A model generated the notes under the pieces. It was given only the letters and a program-made list of their open reading frames with translations, was not told the DNA's origin and did no database searches. From the NCBI GenBank assembly GCA_022448985.1, contig JAKVCR010000016.1, positions 98,633 through 162,632 on the forward strand: a stretch of 64,000 bases of DNA, in the 5' to 3' direction. A program made the translations under genes and the position numbers. The first letter of the stretch is position 1; each line of letters begins with the position of its first letter. Of the stretch, positions 19,433 through 29,424 are shown piece by piece. The stretch is from Roseibacillus sp. GTDB taxonomy: Bacteria; Verrucomicrobiota; Verrucomicrobiia; Verrucomicrobiales; Akkermansiaceae.

Positions 19433-20533
19433 CTACCAGTTCAGCTTCTGCAGGGACTTGGGCAGGAACTTCCCGTTCTTGCGGACGAGTTTGCCATCAA
19501 ACCAGATCTCCCCACCCCCATGGTCACTGCGTTGGATGCTCACCATGTCCCAGTGAACCTTGGATTTGTTTCCATTGCTGGCCTCGTCGTAGGCCTGCCC
19601 GGGGGTGAAATGGAAAGAGCCCGCAATTTTCTCGTCAAAGAGAATGTCGCGCATTGGTTCCCGGATCTCCGGGTTGAAACCCAACGCAAATTCCCCGACA
19701 TAACGTGCCCCGGCATCACCATCGAGAATCTTATTGATCTCCTTGTTCTTCCCGTCCGCCTCCGCCTTCACGATCTTGCCTCTCTCAAACTCAAGCACGA
19801 TGCCGTCAAATGGAATACCGTTGTAGATCGTAGAAGCGTTGTGGGAAATCACTCCATTGACGGAATCTCGCACGGGGGCGGTGAAACACTCCCCGTCAGG
19901 AATGTTGCACTCCCCCCCACAAGGAATGGCGGGAATTCCCTTGATGGAAAACTCAAGGTCCGTTCCCGGGCCTTTGATGTGCACCCGGTCGGTATTAGTC
20001 ATCAGTCGGCCCAGGGAGTTCATGGCGGGCTTCAGCGATCTGTAATCAAGAAGGCACACTCGAAAATAGAAATCCTCAAAGGCCTCCGTGCTCATCCCTG
20101 CCTGCTGGGCCATTGCGGCATGCGGCCAACGCAACACACACCATTTCGTTTTTTCCACCCGATGGCGCAGGACCTTGCGGGTGTGCCCCTGTGCCAGGTC
20201 CATCCGCCCGGCCGGCACGTCACTCCATTCCGCGATGTTATGGCTGCCCCGGACCGCTATGTAGGCATTCATGTCACGCATCTCAGCCATGCGGTGCTTG
20301 GCAAGAAGGCGATACTGCTCGTCGGTCGCCCCCAGAAGAAGTTCCCGCGAAACACGCAGGGAGTTAACCGTGACAAAGGGGAGCGCCCCGCGTCTGCGCG
20401 CTTCCCTGACTAGGGCAATTCCCACCGCTTCCGGAACATCATAAAGGTCGATAAGAACCTTCTCGCCCCGTTTCAGGTCAGTCGAGTAGCGCACTAGCTG
20501 TCGCGCCAGTTGGTCGATCCTGGGATCGTGCAT
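19433..20533 (-). CDS. M29-like aminopeptidase
   Basis: [80 protein letters not shown]. Confidence 0.8.
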   Translation of the reverse strand: MHDPRIDQLARQLVRYSTDLKRGEKVLIDLYDVPEAVGIALVREARRRGALPFVTVNSLRVSRELLLGATDEQYRLLAKHRMAEMRDMNAYIAVRGSHNIAEWSDVPAGRMDLAQGHTRKVLRHRVEKTKWCVLRWPHAAMAQQAGMSTEAFEDFYFRVCLLDYRSLKPAMNSLGRLMTNTDRVHIKGPGTDLEFSIKGIPAIPCGGECNIPDGECFTAPVRDSVNGVISHNASTIYNGIPFDGIVLEFERGKIVKAEADGKNKEINKILDGDAGARYVGEFALGFNPEIREPMRDILFDEKIAGSFHFTPGQAYDEASNGNKSKVHWDMVSIQRSDHGGGEIWFDGKLVRKNGKFLPKSLQKLNW

Positions 20534-20563
20534 TTTCGCCTCGGCCTCGGAAGAAGTTTAGGC

Positions 20564-20776
20564 CTACTCGTGGCGCCACTGCTGGTAGGACGGCACCGCG
20601 GTCTTTCCCTTCTCGTTGGGATTATCCTCCAAGCTCGGATTGTTCGAATCGAGGCGCTTCCCGAGGTAGGAATCCTCGAAGGCCCCGCCACCCGCCTTAC
20701 GGTCATCGACCGTTTCGCAGGAGCACATCACCAGCCCAAGGCCGGCACTTAACAGCACAAAAAACGCAAGTTTCAC
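20564..20776 (-). CDS. Small lipoprotein (GTG start)
   Basis: VKLAFFVLLSAGLGLVMCSCETVDDRKAGGG signal plus lipobox-like Cys; embedded in a longer spurious ORF. Confidence 0.5.
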   Translation of the reverse strand: MKLAFFVLLSAGLGLVMCSCETVDDRKAGGGAFEDSYLGKRLDSNNPSLEDNPNEKGKTAVPSYQQWRHE

Positions 20777-20953
20777 AGCAAGCGCACTATGCCCCCCCGC
20801 CCCGGTGGGGGCAAGTGAAAGCAGCGGCCCGGGGGGAATCTGTCCCACTCCTCTCATTGTGCAAGGTGGCGGCAGACGGCCCATCGGGCCCTCCCACGCC
20901 CACTCCTCCCCGGAGCGCTTGTCTCCACGTGTTTCCGCTCGTAGCATTCCGCC

Positions 20954-21538
20954 GTGATTCGCCTCGGTATTCTCGGTTCCGGTTCCGGTTCCAATATGCA
21001 GGCCATCCTCGACGCCATCGCCGCGGACGACCTGAAGGCCGAAATCGCCCTCGTCCTCAGCGATATCCCGGACGCCTACATCCTGGAACGGGCCGCCCGG
21101 GCCGGGTTGCCTACCGGCCTGATCAACTGCCGTGATTTCAAATCGAAATTCCCGGAAGAGGCCCAACATGAGACTGCCGAAGCGCTCCGCCAATCCGGTG
21201 TCGAACTGGTCTGCCTGGCCGGGTTCATGCGCTTGCTGAGCGCTCCCCTCCTCCACGCCTTCGCCGGACGTATCATCAATATCCACCCCTCTCTTCTGCC
21301 TAGTTTTCCCGGCCTCCGGGCCTGGGCCCAGGCGGTGGAAGCAGGAGCCCGCGAGAGTGGCTGTACCGTGCACTACGTGGACGCCGGAATGGACACCGGA
21401 CCCATCATTTCCCAGGCCATGGTCCCCGTTCTTCCCGACGACACCCCGGAATCTCTCCACGCCCGCATTCAGGTCGAAGAACACAAGATCTACCCCGCGG
21501 CCATCGCAGAAGTTGCCTGCACCCTCAAGCAAGGCTAG
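20954..21538 (+). CDS. purN: Phosphoribosylglycinamide formyltransferase
   Basis: LGILGSGSGSNMQAILDAI; VCLAGFMRLLSAPLLHAFAGRIINIHPSLLPSFPGL; DTGPIISQAMVPV. Confidence 0.95.
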   Translation: MIRLGILGSGSGSNMQAILDAIAADDLKAEIALVLSDIPDAYILERAARAGLPTGLINCRDFKSKFPEEAQHETAEALRQSGVELVCLAGFMRLLSAPLLHAFAGRIINIHPSLLPSFPGLRAWAQAVEAGARESGCTVHYVDAGMDTGPIISQAMVPVLPDDTPESLHARIQVEEHKIYPAAIAEVACTLKQG

Positions 21539-21714
21539 CCAATCCCGCCCCTTAAGCTCCCCGGATTCCGCTATCCAGCCTGGCACGCAATGCCCGGAAG
21601 TGCACGGAACGAGGCCCCTAGCGACGTTCTATTTCTGGGCAATCCCCTGCTCGACTTCAGAACCTCAGGAAATTTCCCATTTTCCCCTTCGAGTTTAGCG
21701 AGTAACTCATTCCC

Positions 21715-22629
21715 GTGCCTCACGACTCCCTCCAGACGCTTCGCAAAGCGCTCAACGACACGATCCTGGGCTCCAAGCAGGCTGCCGACCTCCTTCTCAC
21801 TGCTCTCCTCGCCCGGGGCCATGCCCTCGTGACGGGCCCGCCCGGGATCGGAAAGACTTCCCTGGCCTCTACCCTCGCGGCCTCCCTGGGTGGCATCTTC
21901 AAGCGCCTCCAGTTTACCCCTGATCTGCTCCCTTCCGATATCCTCGGCTACAATCTCTACCACCAGCAGAGTGGTGAGTTCGATTTTGTCTCCGGTCCTG
22001 TCTTCTCCAACCTCCTTCTGGCCGACGAGATTAACCGCGCTTCACCCCGCACCCAGTCCGCCCTCCTCGAATCAATGAACGAACGACAGGTTTCCATCGA
22101 CGGGGAAACAAAAAAACTCCCTGATCCCTTTCTGGTAGTGGCTACCCAGAACGATACCTCGTCCACCGGAACCTTCCCTCTTCCCGAGCCTCAGCTTGAC
22201 CGCTTCCTGCTCTCAATCCCGATGGCCCTGCCCCCGGAAGACTGTCAGCTCGATATTCTCAAGCTCCACAGCAACGGCGCCGTTGGCCAGGAGGATGTCC
22301 CCTGCATCCTGCGCCTCGTGGATCTTGTCACCCTCCAGGAACAGGTCGCCGGGCTTCCAATCTCCGACAATCTCCAACGTTATCTCCTCGCTCTCTGCCA
22401 ATCGGCCCGATCCCTTGCGGGGCAGGACCACGCCGTTTCGGTACGTGGAACGCTCGCCCTGCAGGCCGCGGCCCGCTCCTATGCCCTCCTCGACGGCCAA
22501 TCGGCAGTTCACCCCGATCACGTGCAGGCAGTCTTCCCCCACGTCCTGCGGCACCGTCTCCTCACCGATGACACTCTTGACCCTGATCCCATCCTGAACA
22601 GCGCCCTCGAACAGACACCGGTCCCGTGA
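21715..22629 (+). CDS. MoxR family AAA+ ATPase (GTG start)
   Basis: GPPGIGKTSLASTLA, RLQFTPDLLPSDILGYNLY, LLADEINRASPRTQSALLESMNERQVSIDG. Confidence 0.93.
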   Translation: MPHDSLQTLRKALNDTILGSKQAADLLLTALLARGHALVTGPPGIGKTSLASTLAASLGGIFKRLQFTPDLLPSDILGYNLYHQQSGEFDFVSGPVFSNLLLADEINRASPRTQSALLESMNERQVSIDGETKKLPDPFLVVATQNDTSSTGTFPLPEPQLDRFLLSIPMALPPEDCQLDILKLHSNGAVGQEDVPCILRLVDLVTLQEQVAGLPISDNLQRYLLALCQSARSLAGQDHAVSVRGTLALQAAARSYALLDGQSAVHPDHVQAVFPHVLRHRLLTDDTLDPDPILNSALEQTPVP

Positions 22630-22727
22630 TTCTCGCTACCGATTGTACGCCTCCGGAGGAGATCTTCCCCTTTTCTGAAACCCACCTTCTCTACTCCGCC
22701 CCTTGGAAGGTCCGAAACTGACCCCAA

Positions 22728-23834
22728 ATGCTCACTCCCCGCGGTGCCATTCTTCTCGGTGCATCACTTGCGCTCATCGTGCTGGGCTTGCTGCGGACCG
22801 ACGGGGTCCTCCTCACTCTGGGCGCAAGTGGCGGCATCCTCCTGGCGGGGGCCTGGATCCTCATCCGCCTGAATCTCAAAAGGCTCTCTCTCAGCCTACG
22901 TGCTCCCACAAGAATCTACGCTGATCACCCGTTCGACCTGCGGGTCTTTCTCCACAACAATCGCCGCCTGCTCGACGCCTTCAGTATCAAGATCAACCTG
23001 CGGCTCGCAGGACAGGTCGATATCCACACCTTCGCCCCCTGGACGGCCGCCCATTCGATCTCAGAAGTGCGCCTGCGAGGATCCATCCCTGGACGCAGTT
23101 CCTTGCTTGAACACGACTACACCCTGGAAACGAGCATGCCTCTTGGCCTCTTGCACATGAAAGCCTCGGGAATGATCACGCATGAAATCCTGGTGTTCCC
23201 GCGCCCTCTCATACCCAAGGAGCTCTCAACCCGAGGGGCCCTGCACGATGCCTCCCTCCTGCCGGGCACAACTCCCGGTCAAGCCCCCGGCGAGCTGAGG
23301 GGCATCCGGCCCTGGCAAGCCGGTGACCCTGCCAAGCATATTCACTGGCCTGCTTCTGCCCGCTCTCTCAGCCGGGGCCGCGGACTACGTGTCAGGGAAA
23401 ACGATCCCCCCGGCTTTTATCCCCAGCACTGTACCGTGCTTTTCCATTCCTTCGGGATGTCCGGACAACTAATCCGCGCCGACCGCTTTGAATGGGCTCT
23501 CTCTCTGGCCTGCGGCACCTTGCGCCATCTTCGGGAACACGGAATCCCCACTACCTTCCTCGCCGATTTCAATGAATGGCAGCCCCTTTCCGTGGTTTCC
23601 CGCAGCGGCTTTGGCAACCTCCTTGTCTCCCTCACCCGGGCCCAGCGGCGCAATGATACCGAAGCCCACGACCTCGCGCCGGTAATCGAGCGCATTCCCG
23701 AGGACCACTCCCTCATCATCCTCTCAGATATGCCAACGGAAGCCTGGGCAGACACGCTGCCTGAGCGCCCGGCGCTCCTCATAGATATCCGCCAGCACAG
23801 GTATGGCGCAAAGAAACTGCAAGTCCACGAATAG
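22728..23834 (+). CDS. DUF58 domain-containing protein
   Basis: Two N-terminal TM helices; GELRGIRPWQAGDPAKHIHWPASARS matches the DUF58 core (hRxYxxGDxxRxIdWkasAR). Confidence 0.88.
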   Translation: MLTPRGAILLGASLALIVLGLLRTDGVLLTLGASGGILLAGAWILIRLNLKRLSLSLRAPTRIYADHPFDLRVFLHNNRRLLDAFSIKINLRLAGQVDIHTFAPWTAAHSISEVRLRGSIPGRSSLLEHDYTLETSMPLGLLHMKASGMITHEILVFPRPLIPKELSTRGALHDASLLPGTTPGQAPGELRGIRPWQAGDPAKHIHWPASARSLSRGRGLRVRENDPPGFYPQHCTVLFHSFGMSGQLIRADRFEWALSLACGTLRHLREHGIPTTFLADFNEWQPLSVVSRSGFGNLLVSLTRAQRRNDTEAHDLAPVIERIPEDHSLIILSDMPTEAWADTLPERPALLIDIRQHRYGAKKLQVHE

Positions 23835-23891
23835 TCATTTCCGAAGAAGCCCTCACCACCCCTACCGGGAACAGACCCCCGCAACACAACC

Positions 23892-25643
23892 ATGCGCAGT
23901 ATCTTCCTCGCCCTAACGGTCACCACCGCCTATGCCCTCCTGCGCGGCTGGCCGGAGGCGCTGCACCCGGTCCTGCGGGCCTGTTTTGCAGTCCTCGTCC
24001 TGGTCCTGGGAATGGGGTTGTGGCGGCGACGGGAACCTCCCACCCCCAGCATGGCAAGGTCCGCCCGGCGGCCCAGCTGGCCCGACTATCTTGCCATTGG
24101 CCTGGGCGTCCTCAGCATCGAATGCCTCTTCCTTTGCTTCCTGAGCGTGGTTCCCCCTCACGCCGAATCCCTCTCCCAAGCTGTGGTCGCCAGACTGTTT
24201 CCGGCACGGGTTGAGGAAAGCCAGGCGGGCGGCGGGGACGGCGACGGTTCACACGGCACTACCGTTTCAGGCAATTGGCTCTGGGATTCACAGGGCCGAA
24301 GGCGCCTCCCTCTCAGCAGTAATGCGCGCCCCTCCAACAAACCTGAAATCTTCTTCCGGCCCCAGGACCCGGCAACCTCCTCAAGCCTCCTCCGCAGCCG
24401 GATCTACCTGCGCGCCTTTGCCCTGGAAAAATTTGATGCCTCCTCCTGGTTACCAGTGGGCATGGCCCCCGAGCTCCTCCTTCCCGACGAGAAAGGCAAC
24501 GTCAATCTTGCGCAACCGGAAGGACGCCCCGGGCCCCTCCTCCGCGGCGAGATCGTGCAGCCCTCTCACCCCGGAGGCGACGACCTCTTCACCGCGCCCC
24601 AAGGGGCGACCCGGGGAAAGGTTGCACAACTGCGCCATGTCGATCCCGGGATCTTTCGACTCAATCCCGCCGCCGATCCGAAACGGGGCTACACCTATGA
24701 GGTGGCCGCCAGGACCGTCACCCTCACCAGCCTGCTTGAGTCCGGAGCGCTGGACACATTCCGCTTCCCGGCCCTTCCAGAAGACTCACATCTGCTTGCG
24801 TTGCCTGCCAATGAGGAACTGCGCGATGAAATCATCAACCTCTCAAGCAAGACCTTGCGCGATCCCGCCTCCCGGCTTGTGGGTCTTCGCAAGCTACTCT
24901 GGGAAAATTACCAATATTCCCTCGAAATCGAAAACTCTGAAGAATTCGACCCCATGCTCAACTTCATGCGTCATGAGAAGCGGGGCCACTGTGAGTTCTT
25001 TGCCACCGCCGGAGCCCTCCTCAGCCGCGCCCTGAATATTCCATCCCGGATTGCCTATGGCTGGAGCGGGGGCAAGTGGTACAGCGGTCCCGGCTACTTC
25101 ATGTTCCGTGCCAGCGAAGCCCACGCCTGGACCGAAATCTACCTCGAAAATGTGGGCTGGGTCGTCTTCGACACTACCCCACCGGGGTCGCGGACCCGCA
25201 TCGACATCGCCGACACCGGGGAAGAGCTGCCCCTCTACAAGGAACCCGACTCCTCCCCGACCTCCCCGGGACATGCCCTTGGGGGCTCCTCCCTCTGGAT
25301 TTACCTCGTCCTCGGAGCCGGCCTCACCCTCATCCCGCTCTCCTTCCTCATTCTACGCCTCCGTCGTGCACCGGCCGGAATCCCCGGCACAACCTCTGAG
25401 GAATTGCTGCCCAACCCTCCCGGCTATCTTGCGCGGTTCCGTCAGGGCTGTGTAAAACGCGGACAGCCAATGCCCCCTGGCCGCACCCTGCGCCAGCAAC
25501 TCACCGCTCTCGCCGAGGAAGATCAGATGCCCGGCTTTTCCGAGGATCTCCTGGAATACCACTACGCCATTACCTACGGCAATGCCCGGCCCAACAAGCT
25601 CCGTGAATCCGCTCTCCTGCGAGCCATCAAACACTGGGCCTGA
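23892..25643 (+). CDS. Transglutaminase-like domain membrane protein (TgpA-like)
   Basis: KRGHCEFFATAGALLSRALNIPSRIAYG...EAHAWTEIYLENVGWVVFDTTP Cys-His-Asp triad region; flanking TM helices. Confidence 0.9.
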   Translation: MRSIFLALTVTTAYALLRGWPEALHPVLRACFAVLVLVLGMGLWRRREPPTPSMARSARRPSWPDYLAIGLGVLSIECLFLCFLSVVPPHAESLSQAVVARLFPARVEESQAGGGDGDGSHGTTVSGNWLWDSQGRRRLPLSSNARPSNKPEIFFRPQDPATSSSLLRSRIYLRAFALEKFDASSWLPVGMAPELLLPDEKGNVNLAQPEGRPGPLLRGEIVQPSHPGGDDLFTAPQGATRGKVAQLRHVDPGIFRLNPAADPKRGYTYEVAARTVTLTSLLESGALDTFRFPALPEDSHLLALPANEELRDEIINLSSKTLRDPASRLVGLRKLLWENYQYSLEIENSEEFDPMLNFMRHEKRGHCEFFATAGALLSRALNIPSRIAYGWSGGKWYSGPGYFMFRASEAHAWTEIYLENVGWVVFDTTPPGSRTRIDIADTGEELPLYKEPDSSPTSPGHALGGSSLWIYLVLGAGLTLIPLSFLILRLRRAPAGIPGTTSEELLPNPPGYLARFRQGCVKRGQPMPPGRTLRQQLTALAEEDQMPGFSEDLLEYHYAITYGNARPNKLRESALLRAIKHWA

Positions 25644-25705
25644 GAATCGTTTGTTCCCCTCCGCTCTTCCCCGGTCATGGCCCCGGCGAACTCTTCCGGA
25701 GGAGT

Positions 25706-26356
25706 CTATTTCGACTCGGTAATGTGGGGAGGGCGCAGGTAGAAGGGCTCGGGCACTACTCCCAGCAGTTCCTGCCGTTCCTCCTCGGAGCGCATCCGCC
25801 AGGCCTCCAGCAGCAGACCCGCCGAGGGAGTCCCCCGACGAACATCACGACCAGGAAGATCAAGACGGCCCGGCTCCTCCAGGCTCACAAGGGTCCACCC
25901 GCAATCTGCCGCCGCATCAACCCGTTTCCTGAATTCCAGATGATCCGAAAGGCAGGGATCCCCGGCCGCTTTCCCATCGCAGAGCTCTAGGGTGAAAAAC
26001 GTTTCTCGTCGAGCGTCCCCCAAGGCCAGACACGGCCCCCCGGCCCGCACCTCGGCAAGAGCCTCCAGGGAAGAAATCCCCACCACGGGACACCGGTGAA
26101 CGATCGCAATCCCCTGCCCCGCCGCAATTCCTACCCGCGATCCGTTATAACTCCCGGGACCCGTCCCGATCAGGACGAGATCGACCAACCCCTCCCCCAC
26201 GTGGTCTAAGGCCTCCTGCAAGGGCTCAAGAAGGAGCTCCGAGGGCCGTCGGCCAGCCTCAAATCCTGCAGAAAAGATTATATCTCCCCCCCGTCCTGCC
26301 GCCACCGAGCCGAACGGCGCACTCGTCTCGATCGCAATCTGGCAGGCCTCTTCCAC
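25706..26356 (-). CDS. tsaB: tRNA threonylcarbamoyladenosine biosynthesis protein TsaB
   Basis: IAIETSAPFGSVAA; LVLIGTGPGSYNGSRVGIAAGQGIA. Confidence 0.88.
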   Translation of the reverse strand: MEEACQIAIETSAPFGSVAAGRGGDIIFSAGFEAGRRPSELLLEPLQEALDHVGEGLVDLVLIGTGPGSYNGSRVGIAAGQGIAIVHRCPVVGISSLEALAEVRAGGPCLALGDARRETFFTLELCDGKAAGDPCLSDHLEFRKRVDAAADCGWTLVSLEEPGRLDLPGRDVRRGTPSAGLLLEAWRMRSEEERQELLGVVPEPFYLRPPHITESK

Positions 26357-26520
26357 GCCCCAAATGGTAGGCTGAGCCGAAAACTCTCCAATGAATAATC
26401 TCTTTTAATGGAAATCTTAACCTATTCCAACTTGCGCCTCGCAGCGTTGCCCGCTTGTTTCGCGGGGCGCACGTTTCCCCTCTGGGTCCCTGACGTGAGC
26501 ATTCCACCTAATTAATACGC

Positions 26521-27651
26521 ATGTCCGATTACGCCAAAGGTCTTGAAGGAGTCACCGCCAACGAATCCGTCCTCTCGAATGTAGAAGGCCTTGACGGCCG
26601 CCTGTCCTACCTCGGCTATCACATAGATGACCTGGTGGAGCACTGCTGCTACGAGGAAGTAGTCTATCTTCTCTACCATCGCAGGCTTCCCACCCAGGCT
26701 GAGCTTGATGCTTTTCAGAAAGACCTCGCCAGCCGCCGGGCCATCCCGCAGGGAGTCATCGACTACCTTCAGGCGGCCCCGAAGGATGCCGGCCCAATGG
26801 ACATTCTCCGCACCGCGGTCTCCATGCTTGGCCTCTACGACAAACGGGCCAAGATCGGAGAACCAGACCATGAGGCCAATCGCGAGGTCGCCATGTCGCT
26901 CTGTGCGCAGGTGGGCACCATCGTGGCCTACTACCACCGGGCCCGCCAGGGGCTCGAACTCCCTCCCGTTCGGGAGGACCTTTCCGAAGCCGGCCACTTC
27001 ATTTATCTCTACACGGGAGAAGAGCCCGGCGAGCAAGCGACCAAAACCCTCGACGTCGCCTACATTCTCCATGCGGACCACGGCATGAATGCCTCCACCT
27101 TCTCGGCCCGGGTGACCATCGCAACGCTCTCCGACTTCTACTCCGCAATCACTTCCGCAATCGGCACCCTCAAGGGCCCGCTCCACGGCGGCGCCAACGA
27201 GGGCGTGATCAGAATGCTTGAGGAGATCGGCTCCGTCGACAAGGTCGATGCCTACATTGAGGACGCGCTTGCCAACAAGCGCAAGATCATGGGCATCGGT
27301 CACCGCATCTACAAGGTGCTTGATCCTCGTGCCCCCCACCTCAAGCGGATGGCGCGTAAACTTACCGCCGAACTGGGTGAACCTAAATGGGTCGAGATGT
27401 CCGAACGCATCGCCCAGCTCATGGAAGAGAAGAAGGGCCTCAACGCCAACGTCGACTTCTACTCCGCGACCGTCTACTACTCCCTCGGCCTCCCCACCGA
27501 TCTCTTCACTCCCATCTTCGCCATCGCGCGCACAAGTGGGTGGACTGCCCAGGTCCTCGAGCAACTCGAAGACAATCGGCTCTACCGCCCCCTCACCAAG
27601 TACGTCGGGCCCCAGGAACTCGTCCCGGTCCCCCCAATCGACGAACGGTAG
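26521..27651 (+). CDS. Citrate synthase family protein
   Basis: GLEGVTANESVLSNVEGLDGRLSYLGYHI; LHADHGMNASTFSARV; GPLHGGANEGVIRML; GIGHRIYKVLDPRAPHLK. Confidence 0.95.
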   Translation: MSDYAKGLEGVTANESVLSNVEGLDGRLSYLGYHIDDLVEHCCYEEVVYLLYHRRLPTQAELDAFQKDLASRRAIPQGVIDYLQAAPKDAGPMDILRTAVSMLGLYDKRAKIGEPDHEANREVAMSLCAQVGTIVAYYHRARQGLELPPVREDLSEAGHFIYLYTGEEPGEQATKTLDVAYILHADHGMNASTFSARVTIATLSDFYSAITSAIGTLKGPLHGGANEGVIRMLEEIGSVDKVDAYIEDALANKRKIMGIGHRIYKVLDPRAPHLKRMARKLTAELGEPKWVEMSERIAQLMEEKKGLNANVDFYSATVYYSLGLPTDLFTPIFAIARTSGWTAQVLEQLEDNRLYRPLTKYVGPQELVPVPPIDER

Positions 27652-27681
27652 AGCGCCCGGAAGATTCCCCGCGATGCGGAC

Positions 27682-27704
27682 GAAGGCGGCTTCAAGCCGC
27701 CTTC
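27682..27704. other. Hairpin at convergent gene junction
   Basis: GAAGGCGGC-ttcaa-GCCGCCTTC inverted repeat overlapping the stop of the 27692..28066 gene; no strong T tract. Confidence 0.4.
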
Positions 27705-28066
27705 AGCATCAGCATCCGTACTCCTACCAGGATCAGGAGGACCCCGAAGATGCGGCTGAGTTGCTGGTTGCTCAAATTCCTCATCAGCTCGGTTCCATAC
27801 CATGCCGCCACCGCCGCTCCCACGGCCGTAAAGGCCACCAGCTTCCAGTCAATCAGCTCGCTTTTATCCCTGAGGACATGATTGGCGGTCCCCGCCAGGG
27901 CGGTCACCACCACAATGGCCAGAGAGGTCGCCACCGCGTGCTTCTGGCCCATCCCGAGGACCAGGACGAAAGCTGGGACCATGAGGATTCCGCCGCCTAC
28001 CCCGCAAAGGGCCCCTACCAAACCGGCTGCCATGCCCACCAGGAGGCCAATTAATACGATTCTCAT
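27692..28066 (-). CDS. Half-length TauE/SafE-type sulfite exporter family protein
   Basis: GLVGALCGVGGGILMVPAFVLVLGMGQKHAVATSLAIVV is the family signature; 124 aa. Confidence 0.85.
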   Translation of the reverse strand: MRIVLIGLLVGMAAGLVGALCGVGGGILMVPAFVLVLGMGQKHAVATSLAIVVVTALAGTANHVLRDKSELIDWKLVAFTAVGAAVAAWYGTELMRNLSNQQLSRIFGVLLILVGVRMLMLKAA

Positions 28067-28133
28067 CTCTTCCAGAGCAGCATGAAGAGATCCCGTTTAT
28101 CAAGAACGCGTTTCGTTCGTTCCCGCCTCCCAA

Positions 28134-29261
28134 TCACGCACTCTTGCGTTTCAGCCTCTTCTTCCCGCCCATGGTCAAATCAGCGACCAGGCGATGAAGC
28201 ACCATCCGGGGATCCAGCTGGGTGGTCACGAGGGACTTATCCGCCTCAAGCGCTGCCTCCAGTGCATGGCCCATCTCCACAGTCGTAAACTGTCCTGCCT
28301 TTCTGGCCGCGAAGAAAAGACCCCACGCATTCACACTTCCGCTCTTGGTCCGCGGCAGCCAGGCCTTGTCCCCGTCGGGAAGCCGGTTGAGCGCTGCGGT
28401 AAATGAATTCCCATTGTGCACGGGCAGTCCCGGATGAGCATCGAGCAGCACCCGGACCATGAAGAGATTGCGCACCGTGGGAATAATTGCCGCGCGCATG
28501 AGGCCAATCGCACTCTCACCCCGTTCCAGCTGCGCATCGACCAGCTTAATGGCCCTCACGGTATCGCGGCTTTCAAGGGCGCGGCTGATTTCCCAGACCA
28601 CCCCCTTACGACTGAGGGGCACCATCAGGCGGACATCTTCCAGCTCCGCCAATCTTCTCTCCCCAAGATAGAGATTGAGCTTTTCCAGTTCGTTGCCGAT
28701 CTGCCGTGTCTCTTCCCCGGCCATCTGCACAAACAATTCAAGGGCCTCGTGGTCGAAGGCGAGCCCCAGTTCCTTGGCCCGCGTAGTCACCAGCAGGGCC
28801 ACCTCTTCCTCCCAGCCTTCCTTGGAAACGTCGATCTTGTCGAAGATCGCCACCTCGGCGTTCTTCTGCAGCCACTTGTAAAACCCGCGTCGCTTGTCGA
28901 TGGCGCTGGCACTGATCAGGAAGGTCACCTCTTCGCCGATTCCCGCCTTGAGCAGCTCCAGCAGATCTTCCACCCCCTGCTTGGCTCGTGCGGATCCTCC
29001 GGTGCGGTCGTCGGCCAGAAAATTGGCCCCCTTCACCCACACAATCTTGTCCGCTCCGAAGAACCCGATAGTCTGCAGCGCCTCGATGGCCCGGACACAC
29101 ACCTGGTAGGCCTCCTCACCGTTGGCCGCGGTCCCCTCAACCACCTCATTGGTGAATTCTTCGGCCTCTCCCTGGGGCTTGAGATCATTAAAGAGGGCCA
29201 ACGCTTCCTCCGAAACCCGGCCATCATCCGTTCCGATCACTGCATGAACCCTCCCCGGCAT
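28134..29261 (-). CDS. holA: DNA polymerase III subunit delta
   Basis: VHAVIGTDDGRVSEEALALF; LFVQMAGEETRQIGNELEKLNLYLG; length and layout fit HolA. Confidence 0.85.
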   Translation of the reverse strand: MPGRVHAVIGTDDGRVSEEALALFNDLKPQGEAEEFTNEVVEGTAANGEEAYQVCVRAIEALQTIGFFGADKIVWVKGANFLADDRTGGSARAKQGVEDLLELLKAGIGEEVTFLISASAIDKRRGFYKWLQKNAEVAIFDKIDVSKEGWEEEVALLVTTRAKELGLAFDHEALELFVQMAGEETRQIGNELEKLNLYLGERRLAELEDVRLMVPLSRKGVVWEISRALESRDTVRAIKLVDAQLERGESAIGLMRAAIIPTVRNLFMVRVLLDAHPGLPVHNGNSFTAALNRLPDGDKAWLPRTKSGSVNAWGLFFAARKAGQFTTVEMGHALEAALEADKSLVTTQLDPRMVLHRLVADLTMGGKKRLKRKSA

Positions 29262-29424
29262 GCCCCCTGCTTAGGCTTCATCCCTCAAACCAGCAAGCCT
29301 GCACCGGAACTGAAGAGTCGGCGGATATCAGCACTTCCGAAACAACAGCAAAATAACACAATCTCTACCGAGTTTGCGATTTCCTCCTCCTGAAATTTAC
29401 ATTAGTAAGCCTCTCCCCCGGCCC

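Noticed and set aside
18911-20413. 500-aa + strand ORF
   Set aside because: Antisense to both the GH10-like and M29 genes; no recognisable motif.
20564-21586. 340-aa minus-strand ORF
   Set aside because: Upstream part is antisense to purN; only the short 3' part looks like a lipoprotein.
28416-29393. 325-aa + strand ORF
   Set aside because: Antisense to holA.
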